From Whitmania pigra (Eukaryota > Annelida > Clitellata > Hirudinida > Haemopidae), in the NCBI GenBank assembly GCA_021613335.1, contig JAJTWR010000093.1, positions 62,001-126,000 of the forward strand: a DNA stretch of 64,000 nucleotides, read 5' to 3'. Of the stretch, positions 28,190 to 37,768 are shown in pieces (the stretch's first letter is position 1; every line of letters starts with the position of its first letter). Made by a program: the position numbers and the translations under genes. The notes beneath the pieces were generated by a model. The model had not been told where the DNA came from. It did not search any database and was given only the letters and a program-made list of their open reading frames with translations.

Positions 28190-29413
28190 TTATAAATGAT
28201 GATTTAAACTTTCTTGTAAAAAGGGATGGTTTTTGGCAAGTAAAGGTTTTTTACTTAATGCGTTTAATACCGTATAAGTAAACAAGCCTACAAAGCCTGC
28301 GGTAATTCCGATTTCCAATACGCCGAACCCGCTGCCGCTTTTAACGCCATATTCGAAAATACCCGGCATAATCATCTGATAATAATCTACCCAATGGCCA
28401 CACAATACCAATATGGAAACAATCAAAAGAATATTCTCGCTGCGTTTGTTGTCTCTATCCATCAAAATTAACAAGGGCGATAAAAAGTTGAGAATCAAAT
28501 TCAAATAAAACCAAAATTCATAACTGTTAAAACGCTTGTAAAAGTATACCGTTTCTTCAGACATGTTTGCATAATATATCAATAAGAACTGCGAGAACCA
28601 TACATAAGTCCAAAAAATGGAGAAACCAAAGATAAGTTGCCCAAGATTATGCAAATGACTGTTGTTAACCCAACTCATGTAACCTGCTTTTCTCAGTAAA
28701 ATTACAACAACGGCAATAGTTGACAAAGAACTTACCCACATGGAGGCAAAATTATACCAACCAAACATAGTTGAAAACCAATGAGCCTCTAATGACATGA
28801 TGGTATCGAAGGCAAAAATCGGCGTGGTAAATCCAAAAATAACTAAAAAAATACAAGAATATTTAAAACTTTTACGATACGAATTTAGCCCTCCTCCTAA
28901 ATCTTCATTGTATGATAATTTAGCAATAACTGAAGCAAAAATACTATAACAGCCCAAAAACACAATCTCTCTGGCCATGAAAAAAGGCACGTTTAAATAA
29001 GATGCTTTACCGGCAATTATCTTATCATAATTTGGCGAATCAGGATCCGTTAAACCCTCGGCATGCCAATGATGATACAAATTATGCGTATATAAGCCTA
29101 AACTTATTACAATAAGCAAGATAATTGCGGCAACAGGCAATAGTTTGGCCATGGCCTGAGGTACCCGTAAGATAGCTACTGACCAGCCCGCCTGCGCTAC
29201 ATATTGCACAGCTAAAAAAAAGGCTGCCGACATGCATACGCAAGCAAAATAATAAGCCATAAGCAATAAGTTTGCAAATGTACGTTCATGCGCATCGGTA
29301 AATATTCCGAAACAAATTGCGCCGATACCTATTAAGATACCCAAAATACTCAGGTTTTTTACGACTCCCTTAAACTCAAATTGCTCGCTTAAATTATAGT
29401 GATGAGTTCCCAT
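28190..29413 (-). CDS. actF: Alternative Complex III membrane subunit ActF
   Basis: The protein has 407 residues with about ten membrane helices. It is related to ActC and is the second NrfD-like quinol-interacting membrane subunit of Alternative Complex III. Segments such as FMAREIVFLGCYSIFASVIA, FDTIMSLEAHWFSTMFGWYN and TYVWFSQFLLIYYANMSEET are typical. It is encoded last of the six act genes, 10 bp after actE and just before the oxidase subunit II gene, as in the supercomplex-forming operons of Bacteroidota. Confidence 0.93.
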   Translation of the reverse strand: MGTHHYNLSEQFEFKGVVKNLSILGILIGIGAICFGIFTDAHERTFANLLLMAYYFACVCMSAAFFLAVQYVAQAGWSVAILRVPQAMAKLLPVAAIILLIVISLGLYTHNLYHHWHAEGLTDPDSPNYDKIIAGKASYLNVPFFMAREIVFLGCYSIFASVIAKLSYNEDLGGGLNSYRKSFKYSCIFLVIFGFTTPIFAFDTIMSLEAHWFSTMFGWYNFASMWVSSLSTIAVVVILLRKAGYMSWVNNSHLHNLGQLIFGFSIFWTYVWFSQFLLIYYANMSEETVYFYKRFNSYEFWFYLNLILNFLSPLLILMDRDNKRSENILLIVSILVLCGHWVDYYQMIMPGIFEYGVKSGSGFGVLEIGITAGFVGLFTYTVLNALSKKPLLAKNHPFLQESLNHHL

Positions 29414-29423
29414 TTATATCTGT

Positions 29424-30014
29424 TTATTTCGTTTTTTGTAATTCTTGTACATAAAGCACTACTTTCCATCTTTCGGTTGGCGTTAACTGCGAAGCGTGTG
29501 ACCCCATGGCATTTAAACCATACATAATGCTATGATAAACCCGACCTGCCGGTAAATCTTTCATCGCCATAGCATCTTTACGCGAGGAGGTTGCATCTCC
29601 AAAATAAGCAGGCACTCCGGAAATACCTTTGTCTAATTTAACAATAGGTCCTTGTCCATCTCCTTTTTGTCCATGACATGGAGCACAAAAAACATAGAAC
29701 AGATGCTTGCCTTCGGCCAAATTTTTGGCATTTGGCGCCAGCGGATTAACCATCTTCATGGCAAGCTGTAAACCCTCGTCGTCGTTTGCATAAGGATATT
29801 TTTCAAAACCTACCGGAACGGTATGTTGCGGAGGGGTTTGAGCTGTTTGCCCGTTAACAAAATTTTTATTGGGCGCATCTTGCTCATAAGCCAGATGATC
29901 ATACATATTTCGGGCAAACTCTAATCCGGTACTCTTACTATTTTTACAAGCCGAAAGCATGGCAACAAAAATAACCGTAGTAAAAGCGGCGCAAACTATA
30001 TATCTTTTATTCAT
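29424..30014 (-). CDS. actE: Alternative Complex III monohaem cytochrome c subunit ActE
   Basis: The protein is a lipoprotein (MNKRYIVCAAFTTVIFVAML, then SACKN) with one haem c site, CAPCHGQKGDGQGP, and a distal Met in the SIMYGLNAMGSH region. It carries electrons out of Alternative Complex III towards the oxidase. The ATG at 30014 is preferred because it directly opens the signal; an upstream in-frame ATG at 30035 would lengthen the overlap with actD from 8 to 29 bp. Confidence 0.92.
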   Translation of the reverse strand: MNKRYIVCAAFTTVIFVAMLSACKNSKSTGLEFARNMYDHLAYEQDAPNKNFVNGQTAQTPPQHTVPVGFEKYPYANDDEGLQLAMKMVNPLAPNAKNLAEGKHLFYVFCAPCHGQKGDGQGPIVKLDKGISGVPAYFGDATSSRKDAMAMKDLPAGRVYHSIMYGLNAMGSHASQLTPTERWKVVLYVQELQKTK

Positions 30015-30543
30015 AGCTGACATACTTTCTTTCATTATACTTCACTTCTAAAGCCCCCGCTCCTTTTAATAGCTGGTCAATTTTATAGTGTTCGGTATTT
30101 TTTTTAGCGTCTATTGCCACAATAAACCTATCGTTGGTCGCTTTCAAATCCATCACTCTTGGCGCTCTGCCCGGAAAAAGATGGGTTGAAGCATAATAAG
30201 AAAATACCAAACCAAACGCACAAAATAAGATGGTAAGCTCAAATGTTATCGGAATAAAATCGGGCAAAGCGAAAACCGTTTTACCGCCAATGTTTAATGG
30301 CCAATCTACCACCGTAGCCAGGTAAACGCCCATTAACATGGTAATCGTACCGGTTATACCAAAACAAAACGCAGCTATATCTAACCTAGATCTTTTAACG
30401 CCTAATTTTGCTTCGATCCCGTGTATAGGCATTGGGGTATACACATCGTAAATACCGATATTGTTCTCCTGTAATTTTTCGATACCGCGCATCATCTGGT
30501 CGGGATCTCCAAAACTGCCTAAAATATATTTGATATTACTCAT
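30007..30543 (-). CDS. actD: Alternative Complex III subunit ActD (DUF3341)
   Basis: The protein has 178 residues. N-terminal DUF3341 domain (KYILGSFGDPDQMMRGIEKL, then GIYDVYTPMPIHGIEAKLG) followed by two membrane helices (FCFGITGTITMLMGVYLATV and FELTILFCAFGLVFSYYAST). It is a structural subunit of Alternative Complex III. Its ATG overlaps the actC stop by one base and its end overlaps actE, so translation is coupled. Confidence 0.93.
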   Translation of the reverse strand: MSNIKYILGSFGDPDQMMRGIEKLQENNIGIYDVYTPMPIHGIEAKLGVKRSRLDIAAFCFGITGTITMLMGVYLATVVDWPLNIGGKTVFALPDFIPITFELTILFCAFGLVFSYYASTHLFPGRAPRVMDLKATNDRFIVAIDAKKNTEHYKIDQLLKGAGALEVKYNERKYVSYE

Positions 30544-32018
30544 TATTGTATTTTTGCGTATTCTTCTTTATTAATACTATCAAACTTATCCAAAGAGTCG
30601 ACATAATCCTGCGTTTGTTCTTTATCTAAACGCCCGGTTTTAATCAATTCTAATTTCGATTGCTCGCTGGAACTTTTCAAGATCATTTTAACCTCGGCTA
30701 TAGCAATAGAAGGAAATGCTCTCAAAAATAACAGGAATAAGGTGAAAAACACCCCTATAGACCCAATAAACACGCTCACATCAACCCATGTAGGGTAGAA
30801 CATGGCCCAACTGGAGGGGAGATAATCTCTATGAAGGGAGGTAACAATAATTACAAAACGCTCAAACCACATGCCCACGTTTACCACAATAGATAAAATC
30901 CAGGTAGCCATAATATTGGTGCGAATTTTTTTAATCCAAAGCAACTGCGGCGAAATTACGTTACAAGTCATCATCATCCAGTATGCCCACCAATAAGGCC
31001 CTGTTGAGCGGTTAACAAAAGCATATTGTTCGTATTCAGAGCCTGAATACCAAGCGATAAAAAACTCCGTTAAATAAGCTACCCCTACAATAGAGCCGGT
31101 TAAGATAATAATTTTGTTCATCGACTCAATGTGAAAAATGGTAATGTAATTCTCTAAACCCAATACTTTCCGCGCCACCAACAGAAGGGTTAATACCATG
31201 GCAAAACCCGAAAAAATAGCTCCGGCCACAAAATATGGAGGAAAGATGGTAGTATGCCAACCCGGAATTACCGAAGTGGCAAAGTCGAAAGATACAATGG
31301 TATGTACTGAAAGCACCAATGGAGTTGAAATACCCGCTAAAATGAGCGAAACGGCTTCAAAACGTTGCCAAGTTTTAACGCTACCGGTCCAACCGAAAGA
31401 TAAAATGCTGTATATTTTTCTACGAATACCCGTTGCCCTATCTCTAATAGTGGCAATATCGGGTAATAAACCGGTATACCAAAATAATAAGGATACCGAA
31501 AAATAAGTTGAAATAGCAAACATATCCCAAACCAAAGGCGAATTAAAGTTAACCCAAAGCGACCCGAATTGATTTGGAAGAGGTAACACCCAATAGGCCA
31601 GCCAAGGACGACCCATATGCGACACGACATAAGTTGCAGCACAAATTACGGCAAAGATGGTCATCGCTTCTGCCGAACGATTGATAGAGTTACGCCAATT
31701 TTGACGGAAAAGCAGCAATACGGCTGAAATTAGGGTACCTGCATGACCAATACCAACCCACCAAACAAAACCCGTAATATCCCACGCCCAACCTACCGTT
31801 TTGTTCAAACCCCATTCTCCAATACCATACCAAAAAGTCCAACTTACTGAAAATACCCAAAGAGCAGCCCCTAAAAATGACACTATAAATCCTATCCACC
31901 AGGCTTTATTGGGCTTATTTTCTACGGGCAATAAAATATCGTCGGTAATTTGTCCATAAGTGATGTTCTTGCCGGTAATTAATGGTTCTCTTAAAATTGA
32001 CTCGTTATGTCCTGACAT
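30543..32018 (-). CDS. actC: Alternative Complex III quinol-binding membrane subunit ActC (NrfD/PsrC-like)
   Basis: The protein has 491 residues with ten predicted helices. It is the NrfD-family subunit that binds menaquinol at the membrane. Typical segments are WVGIGHAGTLISAVLLLFRQ, WRNSINRSAEAMTIFAVICA, SLWVNFNSPLVWDMFAISTY and MWFERFVIIVTSLHRDYLPSSW. The cytoplasmic ends are charged. It follows actB by 20 bp and shares TAATG with actD. Confidence 0.95.
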   Translation of the reverse strand: MSGHNESILREPLITGKNITYGQITDDILLPVENKPNKAWWIGFIVSFLGAALWVFSVSWTFWYGIGEWGLNKTVGWAWDITGFVWWVGIGHAGTLISAVLLLFRQNWRNSINRSAEAMTIFAVICAATYVVSHMGRPWLAYWVLPLPNQFGSLWVNFNSPLVWDMFAISTYFSVSLLFWYTGLLPDIATIRDRATGIRRKIYSILSFGWTGSVKTWQRFEAVSLILAGISTPLVLSVHTIVSFDFATSVIPGWHTTIFPPYFVAGAIFSGFAMVLTLLLVARKVLGLENYITIFHIESMNKIIILTGSIVGVAYLTEFFIAWYSGSEYEQYAFVNRSTGPYWWAYWMMMTCNVISPQLLWIKKIRTNIMATWILSIVVNVGMWFERFVIIVTSLHRDYLPSSWAMFYPTWVDVSVFIGSIGVFFTLFLLFLRAFPSIAIAEVKMILKSSSEQSKLELIKTGRLDKEQTQDYVDSLDKFDSINKEEYAKIQ

Positions 32019-32038
32019 AATTTATATTGCTATGCTTC

Positions 32039-35000
32039 TTAAGCGTGTACTTTGTGATTTGTTAAATCTGTATTTCTAATTTTTGTCATATATCCGATAC
32101 TGGGAGCTACGTCAATTTCTTCCAACACATAGTAGGTGCGTTCGCTATGCAAAGCTTTTGAAACCTCTGAATTTGGATCGTTTTTATCTCCAAAGATGAT
32201 CGCATTAGCTGCGCAAACCTCTTGGCAAGCCATTTTAATATCCCCGTCTTTCAAGGCTCTTTTCTCCATTTTTGCTTGTAGTTTACCCGCCTGAATACGT
32301 TGTATACACATGGAACATTTCTCCATTACGCCGCGAGAACGGGTAGTTACATCGGGGTTTAACGCCAATTGGATAAACTCGTTGTTCAAATAATTGTCAA
32401 AACGCGAATCGTTCCAGTAATTAAACCAATTGAAACGACGCACCTTATACGGACAGTTGTTTGCGCAATAACGAGTACCTACACATCGGTTATAAGCCAT
32501 GTGGTTTAAACCATCTGAAGAATGTACGGTAGCTAATACCGGACAAACCGTTTCGCATGGAGCATGATCGCAATGCTGGCATAACATGGGTTGATGAACC
32601 ACCGACACGCTATCCAAATCATTCAGTTGAACAATGTCCTCTTGTTTGGTTATATACTGACCTGTTTTTTCATCATTAAAACTATAATATCTGTCGATAC
32701 GAATCCAATGCATTTCACGACGACGACGGACCTCGTCTTTACCTACCACCGGAATATTGTTTTCAACATTGCAAGCCACCAAACACGAACCACAACCCGT
32801 ACAAGCATTTAAATCAATAGCCATTACCCAGTTATTGCCCAATTTCTCGTGTTTGTCGGTTGTCCACAAATCGTAAACTTTGTGTTTATGGCGATTGCCC
32901 GAACCGGTAGCCGGATCTTTCAAAAAATCTTTGAAAGAAGCCTCTCGAATCACATTTCTGCCTTCAAATGAATGATGCGTTTGTGTTTGTGCCAACTCTT
33001 CTCTATCGCCCGTAGGGCTAATGCTTACCCTGGCGGTATATTTTAAAGTTCCATTGCTAAAACTTGTAAAAGGATAAGCGTTCTTTCCAACGTTATTACC
33101 GCATTTTCCGGCTTTTGTGCGGCCATAACCTAAAGCAATAGCGGCCGTTCCTTTGGCCTGCCCGGGCTGAATCAGTACCGGTAAATCTACGCTATAACCG
33201 CTCTCGCCTTTTACAGTAACCACATCAAACTCTTTTAACCCCATTTCTTCGGCCTGTTTCAAACTTAAGGCAATAAAATTATCCCAAGTTACTTTTGATA
33301 CCGGATCAGGAAATTCTTGTAAAAAAGCATTGTTGGCTTGTTTGCCATCGCGCATTTGAACGCTTTCATAAACCAGCAATTCTAAAGAGTTTCCGCCTTT
33401 GGTTAACGATTTACCGGCGGCAACAACGCTGGCCGCAACCGCCTCTAAAGACATATTAAAGGTATAAGATACAGGCGTTTTAGGCTTTGCGCAAAAAACG
33501 CCTGTTTGCAATAAATCATCCCAAGTTTTCCCTAAATCCGGAAGTATATTTTTTTCCCAATTATTACGCACATATTGGTAGTAATCCTGTAGCGGAGCAT
33601 CCGACCAGATCAATAAACTCTGTTCTGCCTGACGGGAATTGAAAACAGGATTAATAGTTGGCTGAACAATTGAATAACAGCCTTCGTATAAATTAGCGTC
33701 GCCCCATGCCTCTAAATAATTTGGCGTGATGGCCACCGCTTGGCAAAATTCAGCCGTTTCATCTTCTCTATCGGCAAAAGAAACCTTAAAAGGAACTTTT
33801 TTCAAAGCCTCCGCAAAAGCTTTGCCGTTAGAAACATCGTAAACCGGATTAGCGTTCAAAAAAAGCGCGACGGCTACTTCATCCCTATTCATTTCATTAA
33901 TTAACTCGGCAAATTCTGCATCGTTTCCAGCATATTTTTTACAAGGATTATCTAAATCAATGGTTGCGCCGTAACTGCCAATAGCAGAGTTGATAGCATT
34001 AACCAAAGTTTGCGTTGCCACATCGTTGGAACCGGCAACCACCAAAGATTTTCCTTTATTTTGCAACAATTCTTTTGCCGCCAAACCAATAGCTTTAGCT
34101 GCCGTTGCGTTATTTGGCAAGTTGCCTCCGGGCAAAGAAGCTCCGGTAATTGCATTATATAAAGCAATTAACGCAGGCCCTTCTTCCGATAATTTGATGG
34201 TAATACGGGTATCTGCATTGGTTCCCGTTAAGCTCATTGCGCTTTCAAACTGAAAATGGCGAGACATTTTTCCCTTTTCCAAAGATTTATAATCCCTGTT
34301 AGAAATATACTGAGCGGTATATTCTTCCCCATTAATCCAGGTTCCTAAAAAATCGGCGGCAAAACTTACAATCAAATCAGCCTTATGGAAATTGTATTTA
34401 GGCAATACCGCTTTGCCAAAACTGTTTTCGTTCGCTTTGATGATGCCTGTATAAGAAACGGCATCGTATTGTATGTTTTTGGTAGTTGGGTATTTGGCAA
34501 TAAAATCGGATATAACCGCCCTAGCCGACGGACTCATTACCGTAGAAGAAACAATCTTGATTTTTTTGCCCGAAGCTTTAGCCTTGTTCAACTCGTCTTT
34601 AACGTATTTATCAAGTTCGGCCCAAGTTGTTTCGTTTTTCTTTAACAGCGGCGATTTTAATTTAGATACATCATACAAATCCAGCACAGAAGCTTGGGCT
34701 TGGGCGTCCGTACCGCAAGAAAATTCGCCCGCATTAATGTTTGCTTCTATTTTTATCGGGCGACCAACAACCGTTTTTACCTTAATGGCCGTACCATTGA
34801 AACTGGAAAGGTAATAATTAGGAATACCCGGTATCACCTCTTCGGGACGAACCAAATAGGGAATTGATTTATGTACCGGGGTTTTTTGGCAAGCAGCCAG
34901 CGTTACTGCCCCCAAGCCAAAACCCAACGCTTTCAAAAAATTGCGGCGAGGAGTAACCGTACTCAACCCTGCTTCATTTAAAACATCTTCTATCGGAAGC

Positions 35001-35092
35001 GGTTCAGCAAATTCGTTTTTATTGTTTTCAACAAATTCCGGAGTTTTATTCAACTCTTCTAAACCTTTCCAGTATTTTTTACTGCTTTTCAT
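32039..35092 (-). CDS. actB: Alternative Complex III iron-sulfur subunit ActB (Tat-exported molybdopterin-oxidoreductase fold)
   Basis: The protein has 1017 residues. Twin-arginine type signal RRNFLKALGFGLGAVTLAAC with a lipobox-like Cys. A large domain with the molybdopterin-oxidoreductase fold (~50-730) is followed by a ferredoxin-like part with clustered cysteines: CTGCGSCLVACNVEN, CQHCDHAPCETVCPV, CVGTRYCANNCPYK and CSMCIQRIQ with a later CQEVC. Members of this family have lost the molybdenum cofactor and use the iron-sulfur clusters to pass electrons from quinol to ActA. It lies 44 bp after actA. Confidence 0.96.
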   Translation of the reverse strand: MKSSKKYWKGLEELNKTPEFVENNKNEFAEPLPIEDVLNEAGLSTVTPRRNFLKALGFGLGAVTLAACQKTPVHKSIPYLVRPEEVIPGIPNYYLSSFNGTAIKVKTVVGRPIKIEANINAGEFSCGTDAQAQASVLDLYDVSKLKSPLLKKNETTWAELDKYVKDELNKAKASGKKIKIVSSTVMSPSARAVISDFIAKYPTTKNIQYDAVSYTGIIKANENSFGKAVLPKYNFHKADLIVSFAADFLGTWINGEEYTAQYISNRDYKSLEKGKMSRHFQFESAMSLTGTNADTRITIKLSEEGPALIALYNAITGASLPGGNLPNNATAAKAIGLAAKELLQNKGKSLVVAGSNDVATQTLVNAINSAIGSYGATIDLDNPCKKYAGNDAEFAELINEMNRDEVAVALFLNANPVYDVSNGKAFAEALKKVPFKVSFADREDETAEFCQAVAITPNYLEAWGDANLYEGCYSIVQPTINPVFNSRQAEQSLLIWSDAPLQDYYQYVRNNWEKNILPDLGKTWDDLLQTGVFCAKPKTPVSYTFNMSLEAVAASVVAAGKSLTKGGNSLELLVYESVQMRDGKQANNAFLQEFPDPVSKVTWDNFIALSLKQAEEMGLKEFDVVTVKGESGYSVDLPVLIQPGQAKGTAAIALGYGRTKAGKCGNNVGKNAYPFTSFSNGTLKYTARVSISPTGDREELAQTQTHHSFEGRNVIREASFKDFLKDPATGSGNRHKHKVYDLWTTDKHEKLGNNWVMAIDLNACTGCGSCLVACNVENNIPVVGKDEVRRRREMHWIRIDRYYSFNDEKTGQYITKQEDIVQLNDLDSVSVVHQPMLCQHCDHAPCETVCPVLATVHSSDGLNHMAYNRCVGTRYCANNCPYKVRRFNWFNYWNDSRFDNYLNNEFIQLALNPDVTTRSRGVMEKCSMCIQRIQAGKLQAKMEKRALKDGDIKMACQEVCAANAIIFGDKNDPNSEVSKALHSERTYYVLEEIDVAPSIGYMTKIRNTDLTNHKVHA

Positions 35093-35136
35093 TTAAGCTA
35101 TAATTACTTATTCGAACGTTCTAAAATCTAAATTTA

Positions 35137-36426
35137 TTAATAGTGACACTTACCGCACTCTAAACCACCCAATAATGCCGGAGTAATTTTTTCGCCTTTT
35201 TTAATCTTCTCATGTATCGAAATCACATTTGCATAAAAAGCATCATTTTTTTTGTATGAGATATCTGCGTCTCGGTGACAATCGATACACCATTTCATCG
35301 TTAAAGGAGAATATTGATAAATTTCTTCCATCGTATTAACAGGGCCATGACATGCAAAACAAACCGGCTCTTCAGGTTTCAAACCTTTTTCTTTACGAAT
35401 AGCCTGCTCGCCAACCACCACGTGCTGAGAATGATCAAAATAAGCAAAATCAGGCAGATTGTGAACGCGCACCCATTCTATTGGCTTGCTTTTACTCGGG
35501 TCATAAGTTTGCTTATCAGGATCGTAACCCAAAGCGATATAAATTTTCTGAATTTCCGGAGAAATCTCGCCGTTTTCAGTTCTGGCCTGAACGCTTTTAT
35601 GACAATTCATGCAAACATTTAACGACGGAATAGTTGCATTTTTAGATTTAAATGCGCCAATATGACAATATTGACAATCAATTTGATTTACCCCCGCATG
35701 CAACTCATGCGAAAATTTAATGGGTTGCGTTGGTTGATAACCCGTATGAACTCCGGTTTCCCACATGCCCATCCACCCGAAAGAACCCAACACGATAACG
35801 ATGCAAAGCACCAAAAAGAAAACAAATTTTTTATTTTTAAACAACCTGCCAAAACCCGTTGCCAACGATACGCTTTTTTCTTCAACAATTTCAATACCTT
35901 GTTGCCGGAGAATTAACTGCTCCAACATTTTAACCACTTTACCCAAAGCAATTAAAACCAACATCACCAATATAATGATGGCTGCAATCCCCAAAATTGA
36001 TAAAGTCGAAATGCCTTCTTCTGCCGTTTGCTCAGCGGCTTTGTTTTCTTTTTTAGGCTCCCCAACTTTACAATATGCGATAATATTTTTGATTTGATCG
36101 TCTGTTAAATTTGGGAAAGTTTTCATCTCTGAAGGCGAAAACTTAGACGCTTCTATTGCCTGAGCATCTCCAGAAGCAACTAAAGCAACGTTGTTTCTAA
36201 CCCATTTAATAGCCCAAGCCTCATCAAGTTGTTTAAATTTAGGAGTTAAAGCTGGGCCGGTAGCATCATAATCTAAAGTGTGACAAGAAGCGCATTTATC
36301 TTTAAACAAAGTTCTTCCTTCTGCTATATCCTGCCCCTTCGCTCCTACAATCATTAAAAAATATAAAGCTAAAAAAACAAACGCCGACTTTAATACTTTT
36401 TCAACCTTTAATGAGATTTTCCTCAT
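35137..36426 (-). CDS. actA: Alternative Complex III multihaem cytochrome c subunit ActA with N-terminal monohaem domain
   Basis: The protein has 429 residues and six CxxCH haem sites. One (CASCHTLDYDATGP) is in an N-terminal class I cytochrome c domain after a signal peptide. Two membrane helices follow (ILGIAAIIILVMLVLIALGK and FVFFLVLCIVIVLGSFGWMG), then a pentahaem part with CQYCHIGAF, CMNCHKSV, CFACHGPV, CIDCHRDA and a final CGKCHY. It takes electrons from ActB on the periplasmic side. It is the first gene of the act-cox cluster, with a predicted promoter at 36505-36538. Confidence 0.95.
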   Translation of the reverse strand: MRKISLKVEKVLKSAFVFLALYFLMIVGAKGQDIAEGRTLFKDKCASCHTLDYDATGPALTPKFKQLDEAWAIKWVRNNVALVASGDAQAIEASKFSPSEMKTFPNLTDDQIKNIIAYCKVGEPKKENKAAEQTAEEGISTLSILGIAAIIILVMLVLIALGKVVKMLEQLILRQQGIEIVEEKSVSLATGFGRLFKNKKFVFFLVLCIVIVLGSFGWMGMWETGVHTGYQPTQPIKFSHELHAGVNQIDCQYCHIGAFKSKNATIPSLNVCMNCHKSVQARTENGEISPEIQKIYIALGYDPDKQTYDPSKSKPIEWVRVHNLPDFAYFDHSQHVVVGEQAIRKEKGLKPEEPVCFACHGPVNTMEEIYQYSPLTMKWCIDCHRDADISYKKNDAFYANVISIHEKIKKGEKITPALLGGLECGKCHY

Positions 36427-36504
36427 AATGAGTATATTATACGATTTTTTAATTATTAACTTTCAAGCGGTTAAAACTTTATTTCAAAAGCCTAAAAGAT
36501 TTGA

Positions 36505-36551
36505 CAAAAGTAATCTTTATTAAGATATCACTGACAAATTAATGACAGTGA
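36505..36551 (-). promoter_or_regulatory. Predicted promoter of the act/cox cluster with overlapping dyad
   Basis: On the minus strand TTTG (36535-36538) is followed after 22 bp by TACTTTTG (36505-36512), matching the Bacteroidota -33 TTG and -7 TAnnTTTG pattern. A dyad TCACTG (36528-36533) / CAGTGA (36546-36551) brackets the -33 element, as an operator would. The actA start is about 80 bp downstream. Nothing else is seen in the 250-bp spacer 36427-36676. Confidence 0.45.
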
Positions 36552-36676
36552 AATACAATTTATAATCATTCTAAATTAATTGCGTTTTCTTAGTTCATTC
36601 TGTTCAAAATCAAGTCTTTTTGTTAAAAATTGACGTTAAAAACGCCTCAAATTTTTCAAGCATTTTTTATATGGAT

Positions 36677-37657
36677 TTATTGCTTTAAAATCCAGGCAAA
36701 AATCAAAGGAGCAACAATGGTGGCATCGCTTTCTACAACAAATTTTGGCGTATTAACATCCAGCTTAGCCCAGGTAATTTTTTCGTTAGGCACCGCTCCG
36801 GAATAACTTCCATAAGAAGTAGTTGAATCTGAAATTTGACAGAAATAGCTCCAAATCGGAATATTTTCCATTTCCATATCCTGATGCAGCATGGGCACTA
36901 CGCAAATGGGGAAATCCCCTGCAATACCGCCCCCAATTTGGAAAAAACCAATCCCTTTGCCTCCGCAGTTTTTTACATACCAATCGGCCAACCAAGCCAT
37001 GTACTCAATGCCCGATTTGATAGTTGCAGCTTTAATATCGCCTTTAATCACATAAGAAGCAAAAATGTTCCCCATGGTGCTGTCTTCCCAGCCGGGTACT
37101 ACCATTGGCAGATTTTTTTCGGCCGCAGCCAACATCCATGAATTTTTCGGATCGATCTCATAATAGGGCTTCAATTCTCCGCTCAGCAAAATTTTATACA
37201 TAAACTCATGCGGAAAATAGCGTTCTTGTTTATCGTTTGCATCTTTCCAAACTTTGTAAATATGTTTTTGCAAACGTCGGAAGGCTTCTTCTTCAGGAAT
37301 GCAAGTATCTGTTACGCGGTTATAATGATTTTCCAACAAATCTTTCTCTTCTTGCGGGCTTAAATCACGATAGTTTGGCACTCTTTTATAATGAGTGTGA
37401 GCAACCAAATTCATAATATCTTCTTCTAAATTGGCGCCCGTACAAGAAATGACGGCCACTTTATCTTGCCTAATCATCTCTGCCAAAGAAATCCCTAATT
37501 CGGCAGTGCTCATTGCTCCGGCTAAGGTAATCATCATTTTACCCCCCTCTTGCAAATGGGTTTCGTATCCTTTAGCTGCATCCATCATGGCCGCCGCATT
37601 AAAATGGAGATAATTGGTCTCCATAAACCTTGATATTGGTCCTCTGCTTGTACTCAT
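36677..37657 (-). CDS. Deoxyhypusine synthase-family protein (bacterial type)
   Basis: The protein has 326 residues and aligns along its length with deoxyhypusine synthase: MITLAGAMSTAELGISLAEM, VISCTGANLEEDIMNLVAH, IGFFQIGGGIAGDFPI, and GSYSGAVPNEKITWAKL, which includes the Lys that forms the enzyme-substrate imine. The family transfers the aminobutyl group of spermidine with NAD. Bacteria lack the eukaryotic acceptor eIF5A, so here the acceptor is probably a small polyamine (homospermidine-type reaction); that is inference. It stands alone. Confidence 0.85.
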   Translation of the reverse strand: MSTSRGPISRFMETNYLHFNAAAMMDAAKGYETHLQEGGKMMITLAGAMSTAELGISLAEMIRQDKVAVISCTGANLEEDIMNLVAHTHYKRVPNYRDLSPQEEKDLLENHYNRVTDTCIPEEEAFRRLQKHIYKVWKDANDKQERYFPHEFMYKILLSGELKPYYEIDPKNSWMLAAAEKNLPMVVPGWEDSTMGNIFASYVIKGDIKAATIKSGIEYMAWLADWYVKNCGGKGIGFFQIGGGIAGDFPICVVPMLHQDMEMENIPIWSYFCQISDSTTSYGSYSGAVPNEKITWAKLDVNTPKFVVESDATIVAPLIFAWILKQ

Positions 37658-37768
37658 TTGTCTTAAGTTTTGTTTAAAGCCTCAAATATAAAAAAATCAA
37701 AACTTGAAATTTAACATCTTTGGATTTGCCAAAGCATAAAACGTTAATCCTAAACAGACAATAAATAA

